A stretch of 64,000 nucleotides of DNA from Lentzea tibetensis (GCF_007845675.1 NZ_VOBR01000006.1:186001-250000); one strand, 5' to 3'. Positions 41,566 to 50,801 are shown, counted from the first letter of the stretch. Notes: generated from the sequence alone by a model not told the origin. Numbers and translations are program-made.

Positions 41566-42225
41566 ATGAGCAATGCGGCCATCTACGACGCGACCAAGCA
41601 GCGGATCACCGACCTGGTGACGGGGAAGGACGGCGGCACGCCCGTGAACGCCTGTCCCGGTTGGTCGGTCAAAGACGTGGTGGCTCATCTCGGCGGCGGC
41701 CTGCGCGACTTCGTGGACCGCCGCTTCGACGGCGTCGAGTCCGGCGAGTGGGGCGAGCGGCAGGTCCGCGACCGCAAGGACAACACCATCGACGACGCGT
41801 TCGTCGAGTGGGACTCCAACCGGCAGCTCGCCGAGCCGCTGTTCGACACGCCCATGGGCTCGGTGCTGATCACCGAGGTCGTCATGCACGAGCACGACCT
41901 GCGCGCCGCACTCGATCAGCCGGGCGAGCGCGAGAACGTGGCAGTGCGGTCCGCGTTGACGAAACCCTTGCAGGAGCTGGACAAGCGGATGCGCGAGAAC
42001 GCCGTGCCCGCGTTGCGCGTCGAGCTGGAGCACGGCGAGCGGGTCATCGGGAGCGGCGATCCGCAGGGCACGCTGCACGCGTCGTCGTTCGAGCTGCTGC
42101 GGGCCATCGGCGGGCGGCGGAGCGCGGACCAGATCAAGGCCATGAACTGGGATGGCGACCCGGACACCTGGATCTCCAGCCTCGCGTTGTTCGGCAAGCA
42201 CCGGCAGTCCGACTTCACCGAGTAA
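41566..42225 (+). CDS. Maleylpyruvate isomerase N-terminal/DinB-like protein
   Basis: A 219-residue four-helix-bundle protein of the mycothiol-dependent maleylpyruvate isomerase (MDMPI/DinB) superfamily. NACPGWSVKDVVAHLGGGLRD is the family opening with a conserved His, and EVVMHEHDLRAALDQPGE the second metal-ligand segment; the third expected His is not certain. Members use a divalent metal and sometimes mycothiol for isomerase or transferase reactions. ATG at 41566 with GAGG before it is preferred; GTG at 41554 would overlap DUF3224 by four bases. Probably cotranscribed with DUF3224. Confidence 0.82.
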   Translation: MSNAAIYDATKQRITDLVTGKDGGTPVNACPGWSVKDVVAHLGGGLRDFVDRRFDGVESGEWGERQVRDRKDNTIDDAFVEWDSNRQLAEPLFDTPMGSVLITEVVMHEHDLRAALDQPGERENVAVRSALTKPLQELDKRMRENAVPALRVELEHGERVIGSGDPQGTLHASSFELLRAIGGRRSADQIKAMNWDGDPDTWISSLALFGKHRQSDFTE

Positions 42226-42244
42226 GTCGCGTCCAAGGCTTGAC

Positions 42245-42272
42245 AGGCACGGTCCCGAAGCGGACCGTGCCT
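42245..42272. promoter_or_regulatory. Hairpin/inverted repeat before the TetR gene
   Basis: AGGCACGGTCC (42245-42255) and GGACCGTGCCT (42262-42272) pair perfectly over 11 bases with a six-base loop. It lies 20 bases after the MDMPI-like gene and five bases before the TetR ATG. It may be a terminator for the upstream gene, a TetR operator, or a translational block because it sits over the ribosome-binding region. Confidence 0.55.
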
Positions 42273-42276
42273 AACC

Positions 42277-42894
42277 ATGAGCGCTGCACCTAATCGCGAT
42301 AGGCGGGCCGAACGACGTGAGGCCACACGAAGGGAGATAGTCGACGCCGCGTGGGAGATCGCGCGGCGCGACGGGATCTCCGCGGTCACGTTGCGCGAGG
42401 TCGCGGCCATCGTCGGCATGCGCTCACCGTCGCTGTACTCGCACTTCGAGTCGAAGAACGCGATCTACGACGCGATGTTCGGCGACGCGTGGGCGCTCTA
42501 CCTCGACCGCGTCACCGAGCACCTCCGGACGCTGCCCGACGCACCGCGCGAAGCGCTGCTGTCGATGTTGCGGCACTTCTTCGACTTCGCGACGGCCGAC
42601 CTGGCGCGCTACCAGCTCATGAACCAGCGCTCGATCCCCGGCTTCGAGCCGAGCCCCGCGTCGTACGCGCCGTCCGTCGAGGTCATGGCGCAGCTGCACC
42701 GGACGATGCGCTCACTCGGCATCACCGACGAGGCGGACATCGACCTCTACACGGCACTGGGCGGCGGGCTCGTCGACATGCAGCTGGCCAACGATCCCGG
42801 CGGCGACCGCTGGCGCCGTCACCTTCCCCGAGTCGTGGACATGTTCGCGGACGACGTGAACCTGCCAGGGCCGAGACTGAGGAGCAGCAGATGA
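42277..42894 (+). CDS. TetR family transcriptional regulator
   Basis: A 205-residue regulator. The N-terminal HTH is clear (REIVDAAWEIARRDGISAVTL and REVAAIVGMRSPSLYSHFES), with the usual TetR C-terminal ligand-binding helices after residue 70. It is cotranscribed with and overlaps the next gene by four bases (ATGA), so it probably controls that gene and itself; the palindrome at 42245-42272 is a candidate operator. Confidence 0.9.
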   Translation: MSAAPNRDRRAERREATRREIVDAAWEIARRDGISAVTLREVAAIVGMRSPSLYSHFESKNAIYDAMFGDAWALYLDRVTEHLRTLPDAPREALLSMLRHFFDFATADLARYQLMNQRSIPGFEPSPASYAPSVEVMAQLHRTMRSLGITDEADIDLYTALGGGLVDMQLANDPGGDRWRRHLPRVVDMFADDVNLPGPRLRSSR

Positions 42895-43640
42895 CCACCG
42901 CCACCGCCGAGAAGCCGCGCACGTCCGCACTCGACCGCGACACCGCGATGCGCCTGGCGCAGACCGAGTACGAGCGATTCCTCCAGCTGCTCCAGAGCCT
43001 CGCGCCCGGAGACTGGGCCAAGCCGACCGAGTGCGCGGGCTGGGACGTTCGCGCGATGGCCGCGCACCTGCTGGGCATGGCCGAGATGTCCGCGTCGATC
43101 CGGGAGAGCATGCGCCAGCTCAAGATCGCCCAGGGCCGCGGCGGCGAGTTCATCGACGCGTTGACCGGGTTGCAGGTCGAGGAACGCGCACACCTGAGCC
43201 CGGCCGACATCATCGAGCAGTACGCGCGGGTGACGCCCAAGGCCGCGCAGGCGAGACGCCGCACGCCCTGGTTCCTGCGCCGGCAGAAGATGTCTCCCAA
43301 CCAGGTGATCAACGGCCGAGAGGAGACCTGGACGCTCGGCTTCCTCACCGACGTGATCATGACGCGCGACCCGTGGATGCACCGGGCCGACATCAGCAGG
43401 ACGACCGGCGCCGAGCTCGTTCTCACACATGAACACGACGGCCTACTCGTCAACGACGTTGTCCAGGAATGGGCCGAACGGCACGGCCGGTCGTTCAATT
43501 TGCGACTGACCGGACCAGCAGGCGGCACTTGGAGCAGCGGCGCGGCTCCCGAGGTTGCGCTGGACGCCGTGGAGTTCTGTCGTGCCTTGTCAGGGCGTGC
43601 GCAGGCAGACGGCCTACCTCCGACGGAAGTACCCTTCTAA
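42891..43640 (+). CDS. Maleylpyruvate isomerase family (mycothiol-dependent DinB) protein
   Basis: A 249-residue DinB-fold protein. The opening EYERFLQLLQSLAPGDWAKP and CAGWDVRAMAAHLLGMAEM are typical of the TIGR03083-type mycothiol enzymes, with a conserved His in AAHLLG; a second segment LGFLTDVIMTRDPWMHRADI carries further potential metal ligands (Asp, His). The likely reaction is an unspecified mycothiol-dependent isomerase or transferase. ATG at 42891 overlaps the TetR stop. An inverted repeat follows the gene by ten bases. Confidence 0.85.
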   Translation: MTTATAEKPRTSALDRDTAMRLAQTEYERFLQLLQSLAPGDWAKPTECAGWDVRAMAAHLLGMAEMSASIRESMRQLKIAQGRGGEFIDALTGLQVEERAHLSPADIIEQYARVTPKAAQARRRTPWFLRRQKMSPNQVINGREETWTLGFLTDVIMTRDPWMHRADISRTTGAELVLTHEHDGLLVNDVVQEWAERHGRSFNLRLTGPAGGTWSSGAAPEVALDAVEFCRALSGRAQADGLPPTEVPF

Positions 43641-43650
43641 CGAATGGCGT

Positions 43651-43689
43651 AACGCGGAAAAACACCGTTAACGCTAATATTTCCGCGTT
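43651..43689. promoter_or_regulatory. Inverted repeat between MDMPI-like gene and protease gene
   Basis: AACGCGGAAA (43651-43660) and TTTCCGCGTT (43680-43689) are perfect ten-base arms around a 19-base spacer that includes GTTAAC. It may terminate the preceding operon or be an operator in the protease promoter; the spacer length favours a protein-binding site. Confidence 0.5.
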
Positions 43690-43724
43690 CCTAGAAATCG
43701 GACCTCGACGGAGGTTGATTCACC

Positions 43725-44675
43725 ATGCGATTAATTCCCTCTATTGGCTCAGTGCTCGTGGCTTGGGCGGTGGCGGTGGCCGTCGCAAGCCCGGCGCAAG
43801 CCGCCCCGGCGGCGGCGCAGAACGCGGGTTCCCCGACGGCGTCGACGATCCAGAGCTCCGAGGAGTACTGGACCCCGGAGCGCATGAAGTCCGCGATCCC
43901 GGCCGACCTGCCCCAGGCGACCGTCTCGCAACAACAGCAGGCGGTGCCCAGACCCGGACCATCGGGCAAGCACGACGGCGTGGCGCCGAAGGGCGTGCAG
44001 GCCAGCGCTGACGTGATCACCATGTCCGGCCGGGTGTTCTTCGTGAGCGACCAGGGCCAGAACATGTCGTGCAGCGGCAGCACGGTGAACAGCGACGGCA
44101 AGAAGCTGGTCTTCACCGCGGGCCACTGCGTGCACGGCGGCGGCGCGGGCCGCGGCTGGTTCGACGTCAACAGGTGGGTGTTCGTGCCCGGCTACAACAA
44201 CGGCAACCGGCCGTACGGCACGTGGAACGCCTACCAGCAGTGGACGAAGACGGCGTGGATCAACAACGCCAACCGCGCCTTCGACGTGGCCGCGGTCGTC
44301 ATGCAGCAGCTCAACGGACGCCGGATCGTCGACGCGGTCGGCGGCCAGGGCATCAAGTGGGGCGCCGGCTACGGTCTGCGCACCTACATGTTCGGCTACC
44401 CGGCGGGCCCGCCGTTCAACGGCAGCCTGCTGTACCAGTGCAACGGCAACACCCGCAACGAGGGCGGGTTCCCGACCCTCAGCTGCAACATGACCGGCGG
44501 CGCGTCCGGCGGGCCGTGGCTGGAGAACTACGGCGCCACGTTCTGGGCGTACGTCAACGGGGTCAACAGCTGGATGTTCTGGAACGGCAGCCCGTCGAAC
44601 GTGTTCAAGTGGCAGAGCCCGTACTTCAGCTACGACACCGCGGGCAGCCTGTTCGACCAGGTGAAGAACATGTAG
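43725..44675 (+). CDS. Secreted trypsin/V8-like serine protease with pro-region
   Basis: A 316-residue exported protease. Signal peptide (hydrophobic VLVAWAVAVAVAS, cleavage near AQAAP), a pro-region of about 70 residues containing SSEEYWTPERMKSAIPADLP, then a chymotrypsin-fold domain similar to V8 glutamyl endopeptidases. The triad is His in FTAGHCV, Asp in RAFDVAAVV and Ser in GGASGGPWLE; the Cys flanking the His and one in SCNMTGG probably pair. ATG at 43725 has CGGAGG upstream. The following gene carries a copy of the pro-region motif. Confidence 0.9.
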   Translation: MRLIPSIGSVLVAWAVAVAVASPAQAAPAAAQNAGSPTASTIQSSEEYWTPERMKSAIPADLPQATVSQQQQAVPRPGPSGKHDGVAPKGVQASADVITMSGRVFFVSDQGQNMSCSGSTVNSDGKKLVFTAGHCVHGGGAGRGWFDVNRWVFVPGYNNGNRPYGTWNAYQQWTKTAWINNANRAFDVAAVVMQQLNGRRIVDAVGGQGIKWGAGYGLRTYMFGYPAGPPFNGSLLYQCNGNTRNEGGFPTLSCNMTGGASGGPWLENYGATFWAYVNGVNSWMFWNGSPSNVFKWQSPYFSYDTAGSLFDQVKNM

Positions 44676-44710
44676 TGCAACGGGAATCGCCCGAATCCCG
44701 TCCTTCGGTC

Positions 44711-44953
44711 ATGAGCAGACGTGTGCTGTTGGGGTTGCTGGCCGCGCTCGCCGTGGCGGGCATCGCGGTCACCGCCGTGGTGCTCACGACGTCGAGCCCC
44801 AAGTGCGGTGATGGGCACATCGCCGTGTCCGATGCTCCGACGGGCAATGCCGCAGGCCCGATCGTCACCTCGTCCGGCGAGGAGTACTGGACCGAGGAGC
44901 GGATGAGGAACGCCAAACCCGCTCCGATGCCCACCGTCGACAGCTGCGAGTAG
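44711..44953 (+). CDS. Small membrane-anchored protein carrying the protease pro-region motif
   Basis: An 80-residue protein with an N-terminal membrane helix or signal (VLLGLLAALAVAGIAVTAVV) and a short outside tail with two cysteines. The tail contains SSGEEYWTEERMRNAKPAPM, which repeats the pro-region motif of the protease gene just upstream (SSEEYWTPERMKSAIPADLP). In the protease this segment is removed on maturation, so a free copy could act in trans as a chaperone or inhibitor. The stop is four bases before a strong terminator. Gap to the protease: 35 bases, probably one transcript. Confidence 0.75.
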   Translation: MSRRVLLGLLAALAVAGIAVTAVVLTTSSPKCGDGHIAVSDAPTGNAAGPIVTSSGEEYWTEERMRNAKPAPMPTVDSCE

Positions 44954-44955
44954 CG

Positions 44956-44993
44956 CCGTCGGGGGCACTTCATCCGTGAAGTGCCCCCGGCGG
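44956..44993. terminator. Bidirectional terminator between protease operon and gcvP
   Basis: 17-bp stem (44956-44972 with 44977-44993, one G-U pair) and a four-base loop. It lies three bases after the plus-strand stop and nine bases after the gcvP stop on the minus strand, so it can end both convergent transcripts. Confidence 0.9.
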
Positions 44994-45001
44994 ACCAGCT
45001 G

Positions 45002-47893
45002 TCAGGCGTTGTAGGCGGAGAGCGGCGGGCAGGAGCAGACCAGGTTGCGGTCGCCCTTCGCGCCGTCGATGCGCCGCACCGGCGGCCAGATCTTCGGGGC
45101 ACCGGTGCCCGCCGGGTAGACGGCCTCTTCGCGGGTGTACGGGTGGTTCCACTCGCCGATGGTCACGCACGCCGCGGTGTGCGGGGCGTTGCGCAGCGGG
45201 TTGTCCTCCACCGGCCACTCCCCCGCGCCCACGCGGTCGATCTCGCGCTTGATCGCGATCATCGCGTCGATGAAGCGGTCGATCTCGGCGAGGTCCTCGG
45301 ACTCGGTCGGCTCGACCATCAGCGTGCCCGCCACCGGGAACGACATCGTCGGCGCGTGCAGGCCGTAGTCCGCGAGGCGCTTCGCCACGTCGTCGACGGT
45401 CACGCCGGTCGCCTTGGTGATCGGGCGCAGGTCGAGGATGCACTCGTGGGCCACGAAACCGCCCTCGCCGGTGTAGAGCACCGGGTAGTGCTCGTCCAGC
45501 CGGCGGGCGACGTAGTTCGCGGCCGCCACGGCGGTCAGGGTCGCGCGGCGCAGGCCGTCGCCGCCCATCATCCGCACGTACGCCCACGAGATCGGCAGGA
45601 TCGACGCGGAACCCCATGGGGCGGCGCTGATCGGGCCGACACCGGTCGCCGGGCCCGCGGTGGGCTGCAGCGGGTGGTTCGGCAGGAACGGCGCGAGGTG
45701 CGCGCGCACACCGATCGGGCCGACGCCGGGGCCACCGCCGCCGTGCGGGATGCAGAACGTCTTGTGCAGGTTCAGATGCGAGACGTCCGAGCCGAACTTC
45801 CCGTACTGCGCGAGGCCGATGAGCGCGTTGAGGTTCGCACCGTCGACGTACACCTGACCGCCCGCGTCGTGCACCAGGCCGCAGACCTCGCGCACGGTGT
45901 CCTCGTACACGCCGTGCGTGGACGGGTAGGTGATCATGATCGCGGCGAGGTCGTTCTTGTGCTCGTCGACCGTCTCGCGCAGGTGGCCGAGGTCGATGTT
46001 CCCCTTGTCGTCACAGCGAACCACGACGACGCGCATGCCGGCCATGACGGCGGACGCGGCGTTGGTGCCGTGCGCGGACGACGGGATCAGGCAGACGTCG
46101 CGCTCCGCCTGGTCGTTCGAGCGGTGGTACGCGCGGATCGCCAGCAGGCCGGCGAACTCGCCCTGCGAACCGGCGTTGGGCTGCAACGACACCGCGTCGT
46201 AGCCGGTGACCTCCGCGAGCCACAGCTCGAGGTCGGACACGATCTTCAGCAGGCCCGCGGCGTCGGAGACGGGCGCGAACGGGTGCAGGCCTGAGAACTC
46301 CGGCCAGGTGATGGACTCCATCTCGGCCGTGGCGTTGAGCTTCATCGTGCACGAGCCGAGCGGGATCATGCTGCGGTCGAGCGCGACGTCCTTGTCCGAC
46401 AAGGCACGCAGGTAGCGCAGCAGCGCGGTCTCGCTGCGGTGCGCGTGGAACACCGGGTGCGTCAGGTAGTCCGAGGTGCGGCGCAGCTCGGCGGGGATGC
46501 CGTCCGCGGTGTCCGCGTCGATGGCGTCCACATCGGACCCGGTGACGCCGAACGCCTCCCACACCGCGATGACGTGCGCCCGCGAGGTCTTCTCGTCGCA
46601 GGCGATCGCGACGACGTCGTCGGACACCTGGCGCAGGTTGATGCCGAGCGCGCGGGCCTTCTCGACGATCGCGGCGGCCTGGCCCGGCACGGAAACCCGC
46701 ACGGTGTCGAAGAACTCGCCGTGCACGACGTCGAACCCGGCCTCGCACAGGCCGGTCGCGAGCACCGTCGCCATGCGGTGCGTGCGGGTCGCGATCGCGC
46801 GCAGGCCGTCCGGACCGTGGTAGACCGCGTACATCGACGCGATCACCGCGAGCAGCACCTGCGCGGTGCAGATGTTGGACGTCGCCTTCTCGCGGCGGAT
46901 GTGCTGCTCGCGCGTCTGGAGCGCGAGGCGGTAGGCGAGCGAGCCGTCGGCGTCCACGGACACACCGACGAGACGGCCGGGCAGCTGGCGCTCGAGGCCC
47001 TGGCGGACGGCCATGTAGCCGGCGTGCGGACCGCCGAAGCCGATCGGCACGCCGAAGCGCTGGGTGGTGCCGACGACGACGTCCGCGCCGATCTCACCGG
47101 GCGGGCGGAGCAGCGTCAGCGCCAGCAGGTCCGCCGCGACGACGGCCTGCGCGCCCGCGGCGTGGATCTCCTCGATGAGCGCCGACTGGTCGCGCACGAC
47201 GCCGGAGTCGCCGGGGTAGGACAGCAGCACGCCGAAGAAGTCACCGCCGAGGCCGAGGCCCTCGATGCCCTGCGACAGGTCGGCGACGACGATCTCGATG
47301 CCCAGCGGCTCGGCGCGCGTCTCGATGACGGCGAGCGTCTGCGGGAGCGTGTCCGCGTCCACCACGAACTTGTTCGACTTGGACCGTCCGGCGCGGCGCA
47401 CCAGCGTCATCGCCTCGGCGGCGGCGGTCGACTCGTCCAGCATGGACGCGTTCGCCACCGGCAGGCCTGTCAGGTCGCCGACCATGGTCTGGAAGTTCAG
47501 CAGCGCTTCGAGACGGCCCTGCGAGATCTCCGGCTGGTACGGCGTGTAAGCCGTGTACCAGGCCGGGCTCTCCAGCACGTTGCGCAGGATCACGCCCGGC
47601 GTCACGGTGTCGTGGTAGCCGAGGCCGATCATCTGCGTCATCGGGCGGTTCCGCGAAGCGAGCTCGCGCAGCTCGGCGAGCGCCTCGGTCTCGGTGGCGG
47701 GCGCGGGCAGGTCCAGCACCAGGTCGCGCTCGCGAATGGACTCGGGGACCGCGCGCTGGGCCAGTTCCTCCAGCGACCCGACGCCGATGACGTCGAGGAT
47801 CCGCGCCAGCTCTGCCGGCCGGGGGCCGACGTGCCGGTCCGCGAACGGGGTGCCGTGCTCGAGAGCGGCGAGAGGAATGCGGTCCTGCGACAT
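45002..47893 (-). CDS. gcvP: Glycine dehydrogenase (decarboxylating), glycine cleavage P protein
   Basis: A 963-residue single-chain P protein that decarboxylates glycine with pyridoxal phosphate and passes the aminomethyl group to lipoylated GcvH. The PLP lysine is Lys711 in [17 protein letters not shown]; other landmarks are [37 protein letters not shown] and [18 protein letters not shown] at 47893 with GGAGG seven bases upstream is the start. A tandem glycine riboswitch lies 69 bases upstream, so expression should rise with glycine. gcvH is 3.4 kb away within the same conserved block; gcvT is not in the window. Confidence 0.98.
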   Translation of the reverse strand: MSQDRIPLAALEHGTPFADRHVGPRPAELARILDVIGVGSLEELAQRAVPESIRERDLVLDLPAPATETEALAELRELASRNRPMTQMIGLGYHDTVTPGVILRNVLESPAWYTAYTPYQPEISQGRLEALLNFQTMVGDLTGLPVANASMLDESTAAAEAMTLVRRAGRSKSNKFVVDADTLPQTLAVIETRAEPLGIEIVVADLSQGIEGLGLGGDFFGVLLSYPGDSGVVRDQSALIEEIHAAGAQAVVAADLLALTLLRPPGEIGADVVVGTTQRFGVPIGFGGPHAGYMAVRQGLERQLPGRLVGVSVDADGSLAYRLALQTREQHIRREKATSNICTAQVLLAVIASMYAVYHGPDGLRAIATRTHRMATVLATGLCEAGFDVVHGEFFDTVRVSVPGQAAAIVEKARALGINLRQVSDDVVAIACDEKTSRAHVIAVWEAFGVTGSDVDAIDADTADGIPAELRRTSDYLTHPVFHAHRSETALLRYLRALSDKDVALDRSMIPLGSCTMKLNATAEMESITWPEFSGLHPFAPVSDAAGLLKIVSDLELWLAEVTGYDAVSLQPNAGSQGEFAGLLAIRAYHRSNDQAERDVCLIPSSAHGTNAASAVMAGMRVVVVRCDDKGNIDLGHLRETVDEHKNDLAAIMITYPSTHGVYEDTVREVCGLVHDAGGQVYVDGANLNALIGLAQYGKFGSDVSHLNLHKTFCIPHGGGGPGVGPIGVRAHLAPFLPNHPLQPTAGPATGVGPISAAPWGSASILPISWAYVRMMGGDGLRRATLTAVAAANYVARRLDEHYPVLYTGEGGFVAHECILDLRPITKATGVTVDDVAKRLADYGLHAPTMSFPVAGTLMVEPTESEDLAEIDRFIDAMIAIKREIDRVGAGEWPVEDNPLRNAPHTAACVTIGEWNHPYTREEAVYPAGTGAPKIWPPVRRIDGAKGDRNLVCSCPPLSAYNA

Positions 47894-47961
47894 AGAACGC
47901 CTCCGGGGCTGGTGCGGGCACACTGCTGCGGTGCCCTCCCCACTCTGTCCGTACCCGCTAG

Positions 47962-48138
47962 ACGGGCGCCTGAGAGCTTCACCTGGCGAGCCAGGCTTTC
48001 ACCGTCGGCGGGGCCTGAATCAGCCCACTTTCCAGAGGCGTCTCGCCCACGCGGTCCTGGGTGCCTGAGAGGTTCCGGGGAGGAACTTGCTCCTTCGGCG
48101 CCGAGCCGGGTTCGCTCGGACTCTCCCGCACGGGTTCA
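47962..48138 (-). promoter_or_regulatory. Tandem glycine riboswitch upstream of gcvP
   Basis: Transcribed toward gcvP. The first aptamer opens with GCGGGAGAG and contains GCGCCGAAGGAGCAA, closing with CTCTCAGGCA; a short linker leads to the second aptamer with GGCGAGACGCCTCTGG, CCGACGGTGAAAGC and closing GCTCTCAGGCGC. These are the conserved glycine riboswitch elements, present twice in the usual tandem arrangement. Boundaries are approximate. Confidence 0.93.
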
Positions 48139-48276
48139 GCGACTACCCGCGAAGAATACCCGCCTGTTCACCCGCTAGTCCCACAGGCGCGACGGGAATC
48201 TCACTCGGGCCTGACGAGACGCGACGAACCCTCGGCGCTGCTCTTCGTCACCGGGGTCGTGAAGCCTGCTCGGCGA

Positions 48277-48843
48277 CTAGCCGGTCGCGCGCTCGCGGCG
48301 ACGACGGGACAGCTCGTCCTCGGTCATGGGAGCGATCTCGACGCCGTCGGCGCGTTCCGCGGGGAACTCGTGGATGGTGCCGCTGATCTCCCGCATGGCG
48401 CCGCTCACCGCGATGCCGAACACGCCCTGGCCGCCCTGGAGCAGGTCCACGACCTCTTCGGGGGAGGTGCACTCGTAGACCGTCGTGCCGTCGCTGAACA
48501 GCGTGATCTTCGCCAGGTCCTGCACGCCGTGCCTGCGCAGGTGGTCGACGGCGACGCGGATGTTCTGCAGCGACACCCCGGTGTCCAGCAGTCGTTTGAC
48601 CACCTTCAGCACCAGCACGTCCTTGAACGAGTACAACCGCTGGCTCCCCGAGCCGTGTGCACTCCTTATGGTCGGAGCCACCAGCCCCGTCCTGGCCCAG
48701 TAGTCGAGCTGCCGGTAGGTGATCCCAGCGATCTGACACGCCGCTGGCCCCCGGTAGCCGACGAGTTCGTCCGGCAGCGAGGAGTCCGGGAACAGCTCAC
48801 CCTGCTGCCCGGATTCGGCCCGGATGGGCGCTTCCTCGACCAC
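48277..48843 (-). CDS. MerR family regulator (second copy of gcv-garA block)
   Basis: A 188-residue MerR-type regulator equivalent by position to the mycobacterial gene Rv1830. A short extension precedes the winged-helix motif QIAGITYRQLDYWARTGLV and the wing, followed by VLKVVKRLLDTGVSLQNIRV and a C-terminal acidic region ending in MTEDELSRRRRERATG. The GTG at 48843 is chosen over upstream codons since GGGGAGG lies five bases before it. It lies upstream of the gcvP riboswitch (about 138 bases between the stop and the aptamer). Its targets are unknown; homologues are linked to cell division timing in mycobacteria. Confidence 0.85.
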   Translation of the reverse strand: MVEEAPIRAESGQQGELFPDSSLPDELVGYRGPAACQIAGITYRQLDYWARTGLVAPTIRSAHGSGSQRLYSFKDVLVLKVVKRLLDTGVSLQNIRVAVDHLRRHGVQDLAKITLFSDGTTVYECTSPEEVVDLLQGGQGVFGIAVSGAMREISGTIHEFPAERADGVEIAPMTEDELSRRRRERATG

Positions 48844-49145
48844 GCCTGCCTCCCCTCGAACGGCCCGTACGCACCGGCCGTCAAGCCGCCGCGGAGCTCT
48901 AAGCACACCGTGGCGGTTCACTAGTCATCGACGGTAAGACCGGCATGGGGGCAGGTCAACGCGACGCGCGGGGTGTGTCGGCGGTCGACTCACAAGTCAA
49001 CTTTCCCCATCACCCGAACTAACCGATTGAGGTGACATTTAGTGACCGTTTAGCGAGTCATGTTGCAATGAGTAGTCCGATCGAGCGACACGCACACGTG
49101 TGTCCACACCGGCCAAAAGAGACGCGGTGCGACACGCCGAACCTC
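48844..49145. other. 302-base gap between the MerR gene and bifunctional nuclease gene
   Basis: No gene seen. The part near 48950-49070 is AT-richer than its surroundings (for example around 48995-49075) and probably holds the promoter of the MerR gene. A CACACGTGTG palindrome is at about 49095-49104. No RNA gene or hairpin with a loop was found. Confidence 0.4.
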
Positions 49146-49619
49146 TCAGGTGTCGGCGCCGCGGAAGTCCTCAGGGGACACCGAGTCGAGGAACTCGCGG
49201 AACTTCTCGACCTCGTCCTCCTGCTCGTCCGGGATGATCAGCCCGGCCTCGGCGAGCACGGACTCCTCGGCGTGGATGGGGACGCCGACGCGCAGCGCGA
49301 GCGCGACCGAGTCGCTCGGTCGTGCGGACACCCGGATGTCACCGTCGAACACGAGCTCGGCGAAGAACGTGCCTTCCTGGAGGTCCGTGATGCGGACCTG
49401 CTCCAGCTGCCGCCCGAGTGCCCCGATGACATCCTTCAGGAGGTCGTGGGTGAGCGGACGCGCCGGACGCACGCCCTGCTGTTCCAGTGCGATGGCCGTC
49501 GCCTCGACGGACCCGATCCAGATCGGCAGGTAGCGCTCACCCTCGGTTTCGCGCAGCAGGAGGATCGGCTGGTTCGCGGGCAGCTCCACCCGCACGCCGA
49601 CGACGCGCATCTCGCTCAT
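49146..49619 (-). CDS. Bifunctional nuclease family protein (DUF151)
   Basis: A 157-residue protein of the bifunctional nuclease (DUF151/BFN) family, positional equivalent of mycobacterial Rv1829. Landmarks are MRVVGVRVELPANQPILLLR, RYLPIWIGSVEATAIALE, RPLTHDLL and the SDSVALALRVGVPIHAEE segment. Plant homologues have nuclease activity, but the bacterial role is not established. ATG at 49619 is chosen; the upstream frame is low quality. It is flanked on both sides by MerR genes of the conserved gcvP-garA block. Confidence 0.88.
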   Translation of the reverse strand: MSEMRVVGVRVELPANQPILLLRETEGERYLPIWIGSVEATAIALEQQGVRPARPLTHDLLKDVIGALGRQLEQVRITDLQEGTFFAELVFDGDIRVSARPSDSVALALRVGVPIHAEESVLAEAGLIIPDEQEDEVEKFREFLDSVSPEDFRGADT

Positions 49620-49756
49620 CGGGTCTCGCCTCCCTCTGCGTTCGACATCTGCGTTCGATCTCGGGAGCCCCGGTTCGTGTCCCGAGGATCCCCCGCGTTC
49701 ATCTTCGACGCTACCCGCCAAGCGGGCCCCGTGCCGGGTCGCTGGACACAACGAAG

Positions 49757-50332
49757 CTAACTCCCCAGCACGTTCCGCAAGCTCGCCTTGACCAGCAACG
49801 AGTGCAATGCTGCGGAAAGTCCGGTCAATTCCCTGATCGTCTCGGGATCTGGGAAGGATCTCAACAGGGCGGCTTCCCGGTCGGCTGCGGCGCGAAACGC
49901 GCGGAGTTGTTCCTGCTCGACGCCCAGTCCGGTCATCGTCCGGATGATGCGGAGCATGGTGAGGTCGTCGACGGAATAGGCGCCGCCCCGACCTGGCCGG
50001 ACGAGACCGTCCTGTTCGAGCTGTGCCAGTGTCGCGGCATCGATTCCGGACTGTGCAAGGAGATTCTCGCGGGAAAGGTCAGCGGATCCGATGTCGGAGA
50101 GCTGTTCCCTGATGACTCTCAGCGGCAGGTAGCGGTCACGTTGCGCGCACAGCACGAAACGGAGCCGCTCGACGTCCGACCGCGTGAACTCGCGGTAGCC
50201 GGACGACGTGCGCGCGGGGCGAACCAGTCCCTCGGACTCGAGGAACCGGATCTTCGAAATCGTGACCTCGGGGAACTCGGGGCGGAGCTCTGCGAGCACC
50301 GCCCCGATGCTGAGTCCCCGAGAGGCCACCAT
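49757..50332 (-). CDS. MerR family regulator (Rv1828-like)
   Basis: A 191-residue MerR-type regulator, positional equivalent of mycobacterial Rv1828. The HTH is GLSIGAVLAELRPEFPEVT followed by SKIRFLESEGLVRPART and the wing SGYREFTRSDVERLR; a long coiled or helical region (EQLRAFRAAADREAALL) follows. ATG at 50332 is used; garA ends ten bases upstream on the same strand, so it is probably in the garA operon. Ligand unknown. Confidence 0.9.
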   Translation of the reverse strand: MVASRGLSIGAVLAELRPEFPEVTISKIRFLESEGLVRPARTSSGYREFTRSDVERLRFVLCAQRDRYLPLRVIREQLSDIGSADLSRENLLAQSGIDAATLAQLEQDGLVRPGRGGAYSVDDLTMLRIIRTMTGLGVEQEQLRAFRAAADREAALLRSFPDPETIRELTGLSAALHSLLVKASLRNVLGS

Positions 50333-50342
50333 CAGCGCCGCT

Positions 50343-50801
50343 CTAGCTCTGGCCTCCGGCGCCCGGCCCCGTCAGGAAGACGAGCCGGAACTTGCCGATC
50401 TGAACCTCGTCACCGTTCGCGAGTACGGCCTGGTCGACCGGCTCGCGGTTGACGTAGGTGCCGTTGAGGCTGCCGACGTCGATGACGACGAACTCGCCGC
50501 CCTCCCTGCGGAACTCGGCGTGGCGGCGCGAGACCGTCACGTCGTCCAGGAAGATGTCGCTGTCCGGGTGGCGCCCCGCGCTGGTGGTGTCACGGTCCAG
50601 CAGGAAGCGGGAGCCCGCGTTGGGGCCACGCTTCACGACGAGGAGCGCGGAACCAGCGGGAAGTGCGTCTACGCCGGCAACGGCCGGCTCCTGGGCGGGC
50701 GCCTCGGCGCCCTCGACCTCGGCGAGGAAGTCCGCCCGGAAGACGGAGGTCCGCTCCGGGGACTGCTCCGGCGGAACGCCTGGGCCGTCGTTCGTGCTCA
50801 C
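50343..50801 (-). CDS. garA: FHA domain protein GarA
   Basis: A 152-residue forkhead-associated protein equivalent to mycobacterial GarA/corynebacterial OdhI, which inhibits 2-oxoglutarate dehydrogenase and tunes glutamate metabolism when unphosphorylated. The FHA domain (about residues 55-140) has SAGRHPDSDIF, SRRHAEFR and GSLNGTYVNREPV. The N-terminal phospho-motif reads ERTS (Thr18) where GarA has ETTS, so only one of the two threonines is present. GTG at 50801 has AGGAG eight bases upstream and is preferred; a GTG at 50918 would overlap gcvH but its codons are atypical. Located between MerR and gcvH. Confidence 0.92.
   Translation of the reverse strand: MSTNDGPGVPPEQSPERTSVFRADFLAEVEGAEAPAQEPAVAGVDALPAGSALLVVKRGPNAGSRFLLDRDTTSAGRHPDSDIFLDDVTVSRRHAEFRREGGEFVVIDVGSLNGTYVNREPVDQAVLANGDEVQIGKFRLVFLTGPGAGGQS

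Noticed and set aside
46439-48178. 579-codon open frame antisense to gcvP and across the riboswitch
   Set aside because: It is a long Arg/Gly/Val-rich shadow typical of high-GC antisense frames, while gcvP is certain on the other strand.
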